Source: Mauremys mutica
Lineage: Eukaryota > Chordata > Testudines > Geoemydidae
Direction of reading: 5' to 3'
DNA length: 64,000 nt
Assembly: GCF_020497125.1 (NCBI RefSeq)
Contig: NC_059080.1
Span: 73,266,618-73,330,617, forward strand
The notes below the pieces were generated by a model. The model ran no database searches, had not been told where the DNA came from, and saw only the letters and a program-made list of their open reading frames with translations. Made by a program: the position numbers and the translations under genes. This document shows, in pieces, positions 40,601 through 52,600 of this stretch (its first letter is position 1; the number at the start of each line of letters is the position of its first letter).

Positions 40601-43600
40601 TAAATCCATAATGAAGCAACAAAAAGTAGCTGAGCTTTAAAAAGTAAAATTACAAAATTTAATTTTCTAACTACTTACTGTTCTGAAATCCCCTGAACGT
40701 CTTTCAACCAGATGTTCTGTTCTTTCTCTCCAACATATGCCACTTTAGTTGGTGGCACAGTTTTTCCCAGGTAAAGCTTCTGTGTTCCATGTGGCTCTTC
40801 CAAATAAAACCTTGAAGATATTATAAGTGTATAATTAACTTCAACAGATAGGTCTGCACTTCACTAATTATTAATGAACTTATTTTAGTTAGAAAATATA
40901 TTTGCTCTTTTTCAAGTATTGGAAGACTTATAGGATGGTTTCCATTCCACATCAAGTATCAGAGGGGTAGCCATGTTAGTCTGGATCTGTAAAAGCAGCA
41001 AAAGAGTCCTGTGGCACCTTATAGACTAACAGACATATTGGAGCATGAGCTTTCGTGGGTGAATACATCAGTCATGCATCCGACGAAGTCGGTATTCACC
41101 CACGAAAGCTCATGCTCCAATATGTCTGTTAGTCTATAAGGTGCCACAGGACTCTTTGCTGATTCCACATCAAGAGGCCAGATTCCCCCACACTTGTGAA
41201 AAACCTGCATGAGATTCCCCTGGCAGTTTCCCTCAAATTATTCTGTCCAGGTTTGTGTGTGAGAGAGCCTCTTCCATTAGAATAAGCATGGAGTTTGTCC
41301 CACAGATCTTGACGGAAACAATGGAGATCTGTGCCTCCATATCCAAGCCCCAAGAACCATGTTAAACAGAGCTTCCTCGTCTAGCTGCTGCCCTGAGATG
41401 CTCTGTCCCCTTTTAAATAAGTAATTTAATCTAAGTGCGCTCTGAATCACTGCTTTTAAAAAATAGTTTGACTACTGTGTAGCCTTTGGAACATTTGGGA
41501 AAGTAAATGAGTAACACAGGCAGACAACTTTCCATGCAATTGTTCTTACTTAGTTTCTCCATCTGACACAGAAATAACTCTGGCTTCTTCAAGGTGTGGC
41601 CAGTTAACAAAAACAGACTTTCCAAGCACCAAACTGGCTACATTTTCTACAGACTGAAAAACAAAAGTTACTCTATTTCAGTTATTCTATCAAACAAATA
41701 AAATTACTGCAATAAAACATGAAATTAACATGAAAGCATTATTGACTATAATAAAAAAATCTAATTTGAAAGTGGTAGCAGTTTATCTTGTGATACACAA
41801 TGAAAAGCCTTAAGAGCTTTTAACACATTCACTTTGGATTGTGATACTTATTGTATACTTACAGAAGCCCACCATCCTCCCCAAGCTTCAAAGCCTGAGC
41901 CACTACATCTACACAGCTATTTTTAGTGCAGCAGTGTGAGCCCCACAAGTCCAAGTCTGTGACCCAGGCTAGGAGGTTCACTTTCATGAGCTGTGTAGAT
42001 ACCCTTCCAGTTAGCATTGGAGAGAGTAACTTCCAATATTTTAAAATTGGGACAAAATCCAAATCCTCCAACAGATTCCCACTACCCAAGGACATTTAAT
42101 CACCCTAATTTCTCCTCCCCCACCCCACCCTTTATTATTTAATCTCTTTTACTATTGACTAAATAGTAAACATGACTTTTATTAAAGTTTTTTTCTTTGA
42201 GATTATATAGGTAACCATCTCCAAATGTACAGTGAAACCTCTCATGAGACTACTTGAAGAACTAGTAGAAATGAGAAGGCAATATGACCTAAAGCTCTGA
42301 GCCTGGGACTGAGACACAAGAACCCCAGGAGTTGTAATTCCAGCTTCTCTAGTGATTTGTTCTCTGGCCTTGGGCATGTAAGAGCCTCTGTGTGCCTCAC
42401 AGTTTCTCCCTCTGTACAAATGCAAGGGAAACTTAGTTACCTCATAGGTTGTTTTGCAAAAAGTAGAGTGTAACACATTTATGCAAAGCTCCATGTGTAA
42501 GCCAAGCATTACTGCTTGCCTAACAAGGACTGAACAAAATTATACCAAATATCTTGGTAACAATTTAAATTGGTTACTTAACACACGGGGTTGCCTATGA
42601 GAGGTGGTCCCTAGGGCAGGTTTCACTGTATGTATTTTTCTCCTTTGATTTTCTCCTATGATAACACAACACAGAAGGTGATTAAAAAACCCTAACCTTA
42701 ACTTCTCATTAGGCATATGTAACTAATATAGTGCATAATTAAGACTGTCATTAGAAAGAGAGACAGTTACCTGCTCTTTTGAATCCTGGTCACATATGAT
42801 TTCTAACAGCATATTCTCACCATGGCTGCTCTGCTGGAATACTTGTACCCCACTTTTTTTAAGACAGAACTAGATGAGAGAAAGACAGCACACAAAACCT
42901 ATGTCAAATCTTTCCCTAATAATTTGTGAAATAGTTGGGGTGAAATGCCAAAGTATAGTAATCATTTACCTTATGTGCAATGTGTTTTAGAGTGGGAAAC
43001 CCACAAAAATACAATGCGCTCTTGTTAACTTTAGTTATCTTATTGTGGGTTATTTCTACATGCCAGGCATCCAAAGATATTGTTTTATACCTAGAAAATA
43101 AAAATATTAACAAAAACAATGTATTTACTAAAACAGCTTCAACAAAGAATATCATGATATCAAGGATAAGTCAGTTCTCAACATGTATACTGGAGAAAAC
43201 TGCTTTCAAACTCTTCCTAAAAAACTCTCTCTTTAAACATGATCTCATGTCCTTCATGGATAATTAAAGCCAGTAAAGAGATGTTAATAATCTTAATAAA
43301 AAATTAGCTTCTTTGTTGAGCCATTTGCCAGCCATGCTTAAACAAGCAGTGGTTAGGCCCATGTTCAAGAAACCATTTTTGGAAATTTATAACCTCAGTA
43401 ATTGCCATCATCTCTGACTTTTCTAAAAGGTTACCAAGAAGTGATGATGAGTTAATTCGAGCAATTTCTCTGAATCTTATCAAGTTGGGATTGTATTTGA
43501 CTATGACTGGAACAAAGACGGTTATCCATGGATTATCTACTTCTAACAATAGACAAGGGTATGGAATTCATGCTGATTTTATTAGATCTATTAATAGCTT

Positions 43601-46600
43601 TTAATTTAATTAACCATGATGCATGGACAACAAGCCTGCAGGATCTTGTACTAGTCCTTCAATGGGTGTGTGTACACAATGAGGTCCCATAAAGTATTGT
43701 TGGGCAACTAAAAGCCTCCCAATAGGCCCTCACTTGTGGAGTCCAATCTTGTTATCCCACCTTTTCAATGAAAGGTGCTAGGAGAGTGAGACCGAGTTCT
43801 GTGTCATTGATATACTCAGCTGTGTTGACTGCTCATCAACCAGAGAGGTTACTGGCTCATTTCTTTCTTTGTGCATGACCAAAATAGAGATACGGATGAA
43901 AGGCAGCTTGCCATGACTCAGTTCAGATAAAACCAAAGTAGTGTTTGCTGGCCAGAGGAAGAAATAGGAGCAATAGGTGTAAACAGTATATACATACTTT
44001 ACAGAGAGTGTAATACTTGCTTTTTAACCAAATATTTTACAGACTCAAAGTCTTATTAGAGTCATAGTTACTGCAAAATTCTAAGATAGTAAAGGTGGCA
44101 CACGGTACCTTTCATCATCTAAGGATCTTCATTCTTCTCTAATTGGAACCTTACAATAATACTGCCTTGCCTTCACTACCTCCAAGCTAGACTATTGCAA
44201 AATATTTTTCTTAGGGCTATTCTTGAAGATCACCTAGAATAGGGGTCAGCAACCGACGGCACGCGAGCCGATTTTTAATGGTACGCTGCTACCTGCTGCC
44301 TGCCAGAGTCCCAGCCCCACTCAGCCCCTCTGCCCATCGCTCTCTCCTGCGAGGGCATGAGGCAGAAGCTTGGTCCTGCCAGCAGCCAAGTTCCCCCCTC
44401 CCTGCTTCTTCCCCCAGCGTGCCGTTTTCCTCCCCCATCTCCTCTCCTTCCCTGCGCTGATCAGCTGATCGCCCTTGCGATGGGGAGGGTGAGGGGGAGC
44501 AGAGCTGCAGTGTGCTCGCTGCTCCGGGGAGGAGACAGAGAAGAGGTGGGGACAGACGGAGCCCTGGGGAAAGAGGTGGAATTGGGCATATTCCATCCAG
44601 CCCCCTGCTGTGAGCGGCTCGGGTAGGGTGCTGGGAGCACCCCCACGAGCCGAGCACCTCAGCCCTCTGCCCTGACCCTCCACGCACACTCAGCCTTCTG
44701 CCCTGCACCCCCACACACCCAGCCCTCTGCCCTGACCCTTGAACCCCCCATACACCCAGCCTTCTGCCCTGCACCCCCCAAACCCCCAGCCCGCTGCCCT
44801 GACCCTTGAACCCCCCCCACACCCAGCCTTCTACCCTGCACCCCCCCATCCCTCTACTCTGACCCCCCCCACCCCAACACACACCAAGCCTTCTGCCTTG
44901 CACCCCCCCACCCCAACACACACCCAGCCTTCTGCCCTGCACCCCACACACCTCCAGCCCTCTGCCCTGACCCTTGAACCCCTCCCACACCCAGCCTTCT
45001 GCCCTACACCCCCCCACATCCCAGCCCTCTGCCCTGACCCTTGAACCCCCCCATACACCCAGCCTTCTGCCCTGCAGCCCCCAAGCCCCCAGCCTGCTGC
45101 CCTGACCCTTGAACCCCCCCTACCCTGCACCCCTCTACTCTGACCCCCCCCACCCCAACACACACCAACCCAACTGCCTTGCACCCCCCCACCCCCACAC
45201 ACACCCAGCCTTCTGCCCTGCACCCCACACACCTCCAGCCCTCTGCCCTGACCCTTGAACCCCCCACACACCCCAGCCCTCTGCCCTGACCCTTGAACCC
45301 CTCCCACACCCAGCCTTCTGCCCTACACCCCCCCACACCCCAGCCCTCTGCCCTGATCCCTGAAACCCCACCCCAGCCTTCTGCCTTGAACCCCCTCCCT
45401 CAGCCCTCTGCCCTGACCCCTAAAACACACACCCCAACCAGGTCTGGGGTCCCGGCCACAGGCCCTGCTTAGCCCACTGCCAGCCTAGGTGAACAGAACC
45501 CCAGGCTGGCAGCAAGCTGAGCAGGCTGGTGGCGTAAGATCAGCATTTTAATTTAATTTTAAATGACGCTTCTTAAACATTTTGAAAACCTTTTTTACTT
45601 TACATACAATAGTTTAGTTATATAATATAAACTTATAGAAAAAGACCTTCTAAAAGGTTAAAATGTATTACCGGCATGCAAAACCTTAAATTAGAGTGAA
45701 TAAATGAAGACTCGGCACACCACTTCTGAAAGGTTGCCGACCCCTGCTCTAGTGCTTTAGAACTGGTCTGCTGAGGAACTGCCTCTACCCAGGTATTTAC
45801 ATCATTCTCCTCACAGGCCTCACCATATACTTCACTGTCACAGTTGAGATTCTCTGGGATGCTCTTGAGGTCATATCCTGGGTCTGACCTTCATAAGACT
45901 GGTAGCAAGGCTCTTGGAGCATCTCACCTTGGGAATCTGCTTCCCTTAGTGCATTGAGAGTCACCAAACCTGCAGACCATTGTGTAAGGCATGTGGTTTA
46001 GTGTCTGGTTAATTTGTTTAGCAAAATGTGGCTGCTCTGGCTTTTAGCAACTATGACTATTATCATTCATCGTGGGCAGCACAATTAATTGTCTGTTTTT
46101 ACTGTTTCTGTATCGTTTGATGCTGTGACTAAAATGCTAGGAAAAAATATCAAAATTCTAAAAACAGGTTATCCAAATATTTTTTGGTTGATCCACTATA
46201 GAATAATTACTACAGAATTACCTGGTGTGGCATCTTTGTATGGCAGGGAACTTCTCTGGCCACGGTGACAGGTATTTGAACTCTGTGTCTTTGTCATACC
46301 AGTACATTAGGCACTCACTGTGAGTATTTCTTCGCTTCTCATCTTCCAATAGGCACTTGTTGCAAGATTCCATTGCTTGCAGCAATCGTTTCTAAATTAA
46401 AAATTCTACTGGTAGTTAATTTTTTTATTAAATTAAGTATTTTAAAACTCATGGTCAAAGTGAGATGAGCAATCAAAAATATTTCAAAGGAAAAAAAGTA
46501 TAATCTTCCTGACTCAAGCTTCCCACTCTACTTAAAAACTGCGTCTGCTATTCAAGTCAATCATCCCAGCCTTCTCACTTCAAGAATTTATCTCCAAGGC

Positions 46601-49600
46601 AGGTGGATATCTGCACTTTGCTGGCCAACATAACTAGTGGATAAGTGCTTCCTGCTTTTTATCCTGCTCCCATCTAGGACAAAATAAAATGATTAACTTG
46701 TAATCTGTCTGGGGCATGAAAACTGGACACAAATTTGCCATAATGTAAAATTCACTTCATCCTCTTCCAGTTTAAATTTAACATACATAACAAAACCCTA
46801 ACAGACTCTGCTGGATAATGCCAGGTAACAGGCTGTGGACCTCACAGAAATCGTGTAATGACTACTATAGATGCAGATACTCATATGTATAATCATTATA
46901 TTCCCCTAGGTCTTCCATGTAATAGTCCCCATGTGAACAGTCACTTGCTCCCCATATCTCAGAAACTCATCAAGGCCCCTAATCGTGCTCTGAGAACCAT
47001 GCAAAGCCCCCAGTTCTCAGTGCAGGACCTGAGCCTTCATGACTCTACTCTGCTTCTTTCTCTACTTACTATTTTCCTTTTGGGTATTCCTGTTATTATA
47101 AAAGACGGTTACTCACCATTGTAACTGTTGTTCTTCGAGATGTGTTGCTCCTATCCATTCCAGACAGGTGTGCGCGCCGCGCGTGCACGGCATCTCGGAA
47201 CTTTTTTACCCTAGCAACTCCGGGGGGCCGGCTGGCGCCCCCTGGAGTGGCGCTGCTATGGCGCCTGTTATATACCCCAGCCGGCCCGTCCGCTCCTCAG
47301 TTCCTTCTTGCCGGCTACTCCGACAGTGGGGAAGGAGGGCAGGTCTGGAATGGATAGGAGCAACACATCTCGAAGAACAACAGTTACAATGGTGAGTAAC
47401 CGTCTTTTCTTCTTCGAGTGATTGCTCCTATGCATTCCAGTCAGGTGATTCCCAAGCCTTACCTAGGCGGTGGGGTCGGAGTGAGACGTGGCGGAGTGTA
47501 ATACCGCTGAGCCGAAGGCTGCGTCGTCTCGAGACTGCTGCACCAACGCGTAATGGGAGGCGAAGGTGTGGACCGAAGACCAGGTGGCCGCTCGACAGAT
47601 GTCCTGGATGGGGACATGGGCCAGGAAGGCGGCCGACGAGGCGTGCGCTCTTGTGGAGTGAGCGGTGAGGCGGCATGGTGGCACGCGAGCAAGCTCGTAG
47701 TAGGTCCGGATGCACGCTGTGACCCAGGAGGAAATCCGTTGGGAGGATATCGGCTCGCCTTTCATGCGGTCAGCAACCGCTACGAACAGCTGAGGCGAAC
47801 GCCGGAAGGGCTTCGTCCGCTCAATGTAGAAAGCGAGCGCCCTGCGGACATCGAGGGTATGTAGCTGTTGTTCCCGAGGCGAGGCATGCGGCTTTGGAAA
47901 GAAAACCGGGAGGAAGATCTCCTGGTTCAGGTGGAAGGGCGAGACCACCTTTGGGAGGAAGGCCGGGTGAGGTCGAAGCTGCACCTTGTCCGCGTGGAAG
48001 ATGGTGTATGGAGGACTAACAGTTAGAGCGCGTAGCTCCAAGACTCGCCTCGCTGATGTAATGGCTACGAGGAAGGCCGTCTTCCAGGAGAGGTAGAGCA
48101 GGGAACACATGGCCAAGGGCTCGAAGGGGGGACCCATCAGCTTGGCCAGCACGAGGTTCAAATCCCAGGTCGGGGCAGGACGCCGCACCGGCGGGTACAA
48201 GCGGTCCAGGCCTTTAAGGAAGCAGGAAACCATCTGGTTGGAGAAGATGGACCGACCTTCCACGGATGGACGAAAGGCGGACACTGCTGCCAGGTGAACC
48301 CTCAAGGAGGAGACCACAAGACCTTGCTCCTTAAGGTACCAGAGGTAGTCCAGGATGGTAGGGACAGGGACTACGAAGGGATTGAGGCCTTGTTGGTCAC
48401 ACCAGAGCGCGAACCGCTTCCACTTCGCCAGATAGGTGGAGCGAGTGGAAGGCTTTCTGCTCTCTAGCAGGACTTGCTGCACTGCCGCCGAACAGTCCCT
48501 CTCTGCGTGGGTCAACCACTCAGGTACCAAGCTGTAAGATGGAGGGACTGCAGGCTCGGATGGCGGAGCCTGCCGAAGTCCTGGGTGATGAGGTCCGGCC
48601 ACAACGGGAGGGGGATGGGATCCAGAACGGAGAGCTCGAGCAGCAGGGAGTACCAATGCTGCCTCGGCCAGGCCGGAGCTACGAGAATGACGGTGGCCCT
48701 GTCCCTCCGAAGCTTCTGTAGCACCCGGTGTATGAGCGGGAATGGAGGGAAGGCGTAGAGGAGGCGATCCTTCCAGGAATACAGGAAGGCGTCCGACAGG
48801 GAGCCCGGCGAGTGACCCCGGAACAAGCAAAACAGGTGGCACTTCCTGTTCTCCTTGGACGCAAATAGGTCTACTTGGGGAAACCCCCACCTCTGGAAGA
48901 TCATGTGTACTACGTCTGGTCGGAGGGACCACTCGTGGGAGAGGAACGACCTGCTGAGATGGTCGGCCAGCGTGTTCTGCACACCCGGAAGAAAGGACGC
49001 TTCCAGGTGAATGGAGTGGGTCACGCAGAAGTCCCACAGGAGCATCGCTTCCTTGCAGAGGAGGGAGGAGCGGGCTCCGCCCTGCTTGTTCACGTAGAAC
49101 ATTGCTGTTGTATTGTCCGTGAACACTGTCACACAGCGGCCTTGCAGGTGGGTGCAGAAGGTGCGACAGGCCAGACGGATGGCTCGCAGCTCGCGTACAT
49201 TGATGTGGAGAGCGAGCTCCTGGGGCGACCACCGACCCTGGGTGTGAAGGTCGCCCAGGTGAGCTCCCCAACCGAGCGCTGAGGCATCCGTGGTCAGAGT
49301 GGCGGACGGGCGAGGCGGATGGAACGGGACTCCCGCACAGACGACCTGCGGGTCTAGCCACCAGTTGAGGGAGTCGAGGGTCGGCCTGGAGACTGTGACC
49401 ACCATATCGATGGGATCTCGATGCGGTCGGTACACCGACGCGAGCCAAGACTGGAACGGGCGGAGGTGGAGCCGCGCGTACGCGGTGACATACGTGCATG
49501 ATGCCATGTGGCCTAGGAGACGGAGGCAGGAGCACACCGTCGTGGTCGGGAAGGAGACGAGGTCCCGGATGATGGAGACCATCGTCTGATGTCGAGATTG

Positions 49601-52600
49601 CGGTAGGCAGGCTCGGGCTAACAAGGAGTCGAGGACCGCTCCAATGAACTCCACCCGCTGTGACGGAATCAAAGTGGACTTCTCGGCGTTGATGAGAAGA
49701 CCGAGTCGCTGAAAGAGGGACAGGATTTGTGTCATCTGGTCCATTACCAGCTGTCGAGACTGTCCGCGAATCAACCAGTCGTCGAGATACGAGTAGACGT
49801 GTATCTGACGACGGCGGAGGGCTGCGGCAACCACTGCCATGCATTTGGTAAACACCCTCGGTGCAGTAGCGAGCCCGAATGGTAACACGGCGAAATGGTA
49901 GTGGGCATTGTTGACCACAAAACGGAGGTAACGTCGATGAGGAGGATAGATCGCGACATGGAAGTAGGCGTCTTTCATGTCGAGGGCGGCAAACCAGTCT
50001 CCCGGATCCAGAGAGGGAATGATGGTCCCCAAGGTGACCATGCGAAACTTGGGCTTGAGCAGGTATTTGTTCAGCTCGCGAAGGTCCAGGATAGGACGTA
50101 GCCCTCCTTTCGCCTTGGGGATGAGAAAATAACGGGAATAGAATCCCCTGCCCCGCCTGTCTTGAGGCACTGCCTCTATGGCACCCACGCTCAACAGAGT
50201 CTGGACCTCCTGTAAGAGGAGTTGCTTGTGAGAGGGATCCCTGAAGAGGGACAGGGAGGGTGGGTGGGAAGAGGGGGGCGAAACAAACTGAAGGCGGTAT
50301 CCCGACTGGACTGTTTGAAGCACCCAGTCGTCCGTTGTTAATTGGGACCACGCCGAAAAGAAATGAGACAGGCGGTTGTAAAATAAAGGGGTAGGATCCG
50401 GTAGGGAGAGTGATGGGCCGTCCTCGGGCGTCCCATCAAAAGGCCGGCTTGGAGCCTTGCGGGGCCTTGGAAGGGGCCTGGCCCTGGCTACGCCTGTTGC
50501 CGGATTGACGACGGCGATTTTGCCCCGGCCGCCTGCTGTTGTATGGGCGGTACCGCTGTTGAGGGAAAGACCGGGAGGGTTGTTTGCCGGAAGGACCTGC
50601 GCTGTGGAGCTGGGGTGTGCATCCCTAAGGTGCGGATGGCAACTCGACCGTCCTTCAGGGTCTGGATCCGGGAATCAGTCTTTTCGGAAAAGAGACCCTG
50701 AGTGTCAAAAGGCAGGTCCTGTAATGTATATTGCACCTCTGGCGGCAGGGTGGAGGACTGGAGCCAGGAGATGCGGCGCATCGTCACGCCGGAGGCCAAG
50801 GTCCGAGCCCCCGAGTCTGCGGCGTCGAGGGCGGCCGTGATGGAGGACCTGGATGATTTCTTGCCCTCGTCCAGCATTGCCGAGAACTCCGGGCGGGAGG
50901 CTGTCGGCAGGAGCTCCGTAAACTTTGCCAGGGACGTCATGATGTCAAAGACGTACCTGGCGAGGAGGACCATCTGGTTGGCGATGCGCATCTGTAGGTC
51001 GCCCGCCAAGTAGACCTTGCGGCCTAACAGGTCCATTCTCCGCGCATCTTTCGACTTTGGCGCAGGGGCAGGTTGACCATGCCTCTCCCGGTCGTTGACC
51101 GACTGGACAACCAACGAGTCCGGGGTTGGGTAAGTATATAGATACTCATAGCCCGTGGGGGGGACGGAATACTTGCGCTCAACCCCACGAGCCGTAGGAG
51201 GGATGGACGCAGGCGTCTGCCAAAGTGTGGTGGCGTTTTTCTGAATTGTTCGCACAAACGGCAACGCCACTCTCATGGGAACCTCGGACCCGACGACGTT
51301 AGTTATGGGGTCCTCGTCCTCCTGGACTTCCGCCACCGGAAGAGCCATAGCCGTCGCCACGCGGCGAAGAAGGTCTTGGTGGGCCTTCAGATCTATAGGC
51401 GGAGGCTCCTTGGCCGAAGCTCTGGCCACCGCCTCGTCCGGTGAGGACGACGAAGACAACCCCAGGACAGCGGCCTCTGTCAAAGAATCTGCAGACTGCT
51501 CGCCGGCTGGGTCGGGCTGCATGGACTCCTCGTGGTCCGGCTCACGTGCAGGAGAAGGGGGCGGTCGGCTAACCGTCGCCTCTAGCACCCTGTGCTCGGA
51601 AGCAGGAGCTCTCGGGGGCAATGGCACCCCCTGAGTCTCGTACTGGGCGCACGGCACCCAGAAGCCCCACTGCTGTGCCCCCTGAGGATGACCTTGTGGG
51701 GCAGTCCGAAAGTGGGCAGCGCCGTCCACTGCGGAGGTGACCGATGCAGAGCGGGACGGCCATGGCGGTGCCGAGGCGCTGATGGAGTGCGCCGCCGACC
51801 GAGGCAGATCGGGCCCGGACGGTGCCGAGGATCGGTGCAGGCTCTCACGGTGCCGGGACGGTGACCGAGACCAACGGGAGCCGCGGTGCCGGGAGCTCGA
51901 CCGGTGCCGGGAGCTCGACCGGGAGCCGGACCTGCGGTGCCGGGAGTGGCTACGTGGGGAACGGTGCCGGGAACGGTGCCGGGACGGAGACCCTCGTCGG
52001 TGCCGATGCGACGGCGATCGGGACCTGGTACGACGTCGGGAGTGCGATCGGTACCGCGATGACGAGCGGTACCGAGACTGCGACCGACGTCGAGACGGCG
52101 ATCGGTACTGCGATGGGGAGCGGTGTCGAGATCGCGATCGACGGGACGGTAACCTGCGGCGGGACCGGGAACGTGAGCGCCGTCCGTGCCGTCTGTCTGG
52201 AGAGGGCGGCCGAAGCATCCTGGCCGGTTTCCCTGCCGATACGACAGCCCGCGCCGGCGGTGCCGAGGGCCGGAGGCTCGGTGCCTCTATGAGCTGTATT
52301 AGCTCGCGTGCCGAGGAGAAAGTCTCCGGCATTGATGGCAGCCGGGGCTCAACCACGGTCGGTGCCGGGGAGCGTGGCGATGCCGGACTCGACGGCCCTT
52401 GCGGCGCCGGAGTCAAAGGTCCGGTGCACGGCTTGTGCACGGCCACCGCGGGGCCTGCAGGTGGCGCAACAGTCTTCGCTGAGTCCTCAGCGCGGGCCTT
52501 AGCAAGTGCCTTCGCCAGCTTGTGTTTCCTTGAAGGCGAGAGCGAGCGGTGCCGGGTCTTCGAAGCCGCTGGCTTAGGCTGTGGTGCCGCGGTGCCTGAG

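Noticed and set aside
44289..45371. Several 60-240 codon minus-strand frames full of GCRAEGWVW-like repeats
   Set aside because: They are translations of the C-rich minisatellite in multiple frames; unit length lets several frames stay open.
46858..47124. 88-codon plus-strand frame before the DIRS
   Set aside because: It runs across the element boundary and shows no recognisable family or codon bias.
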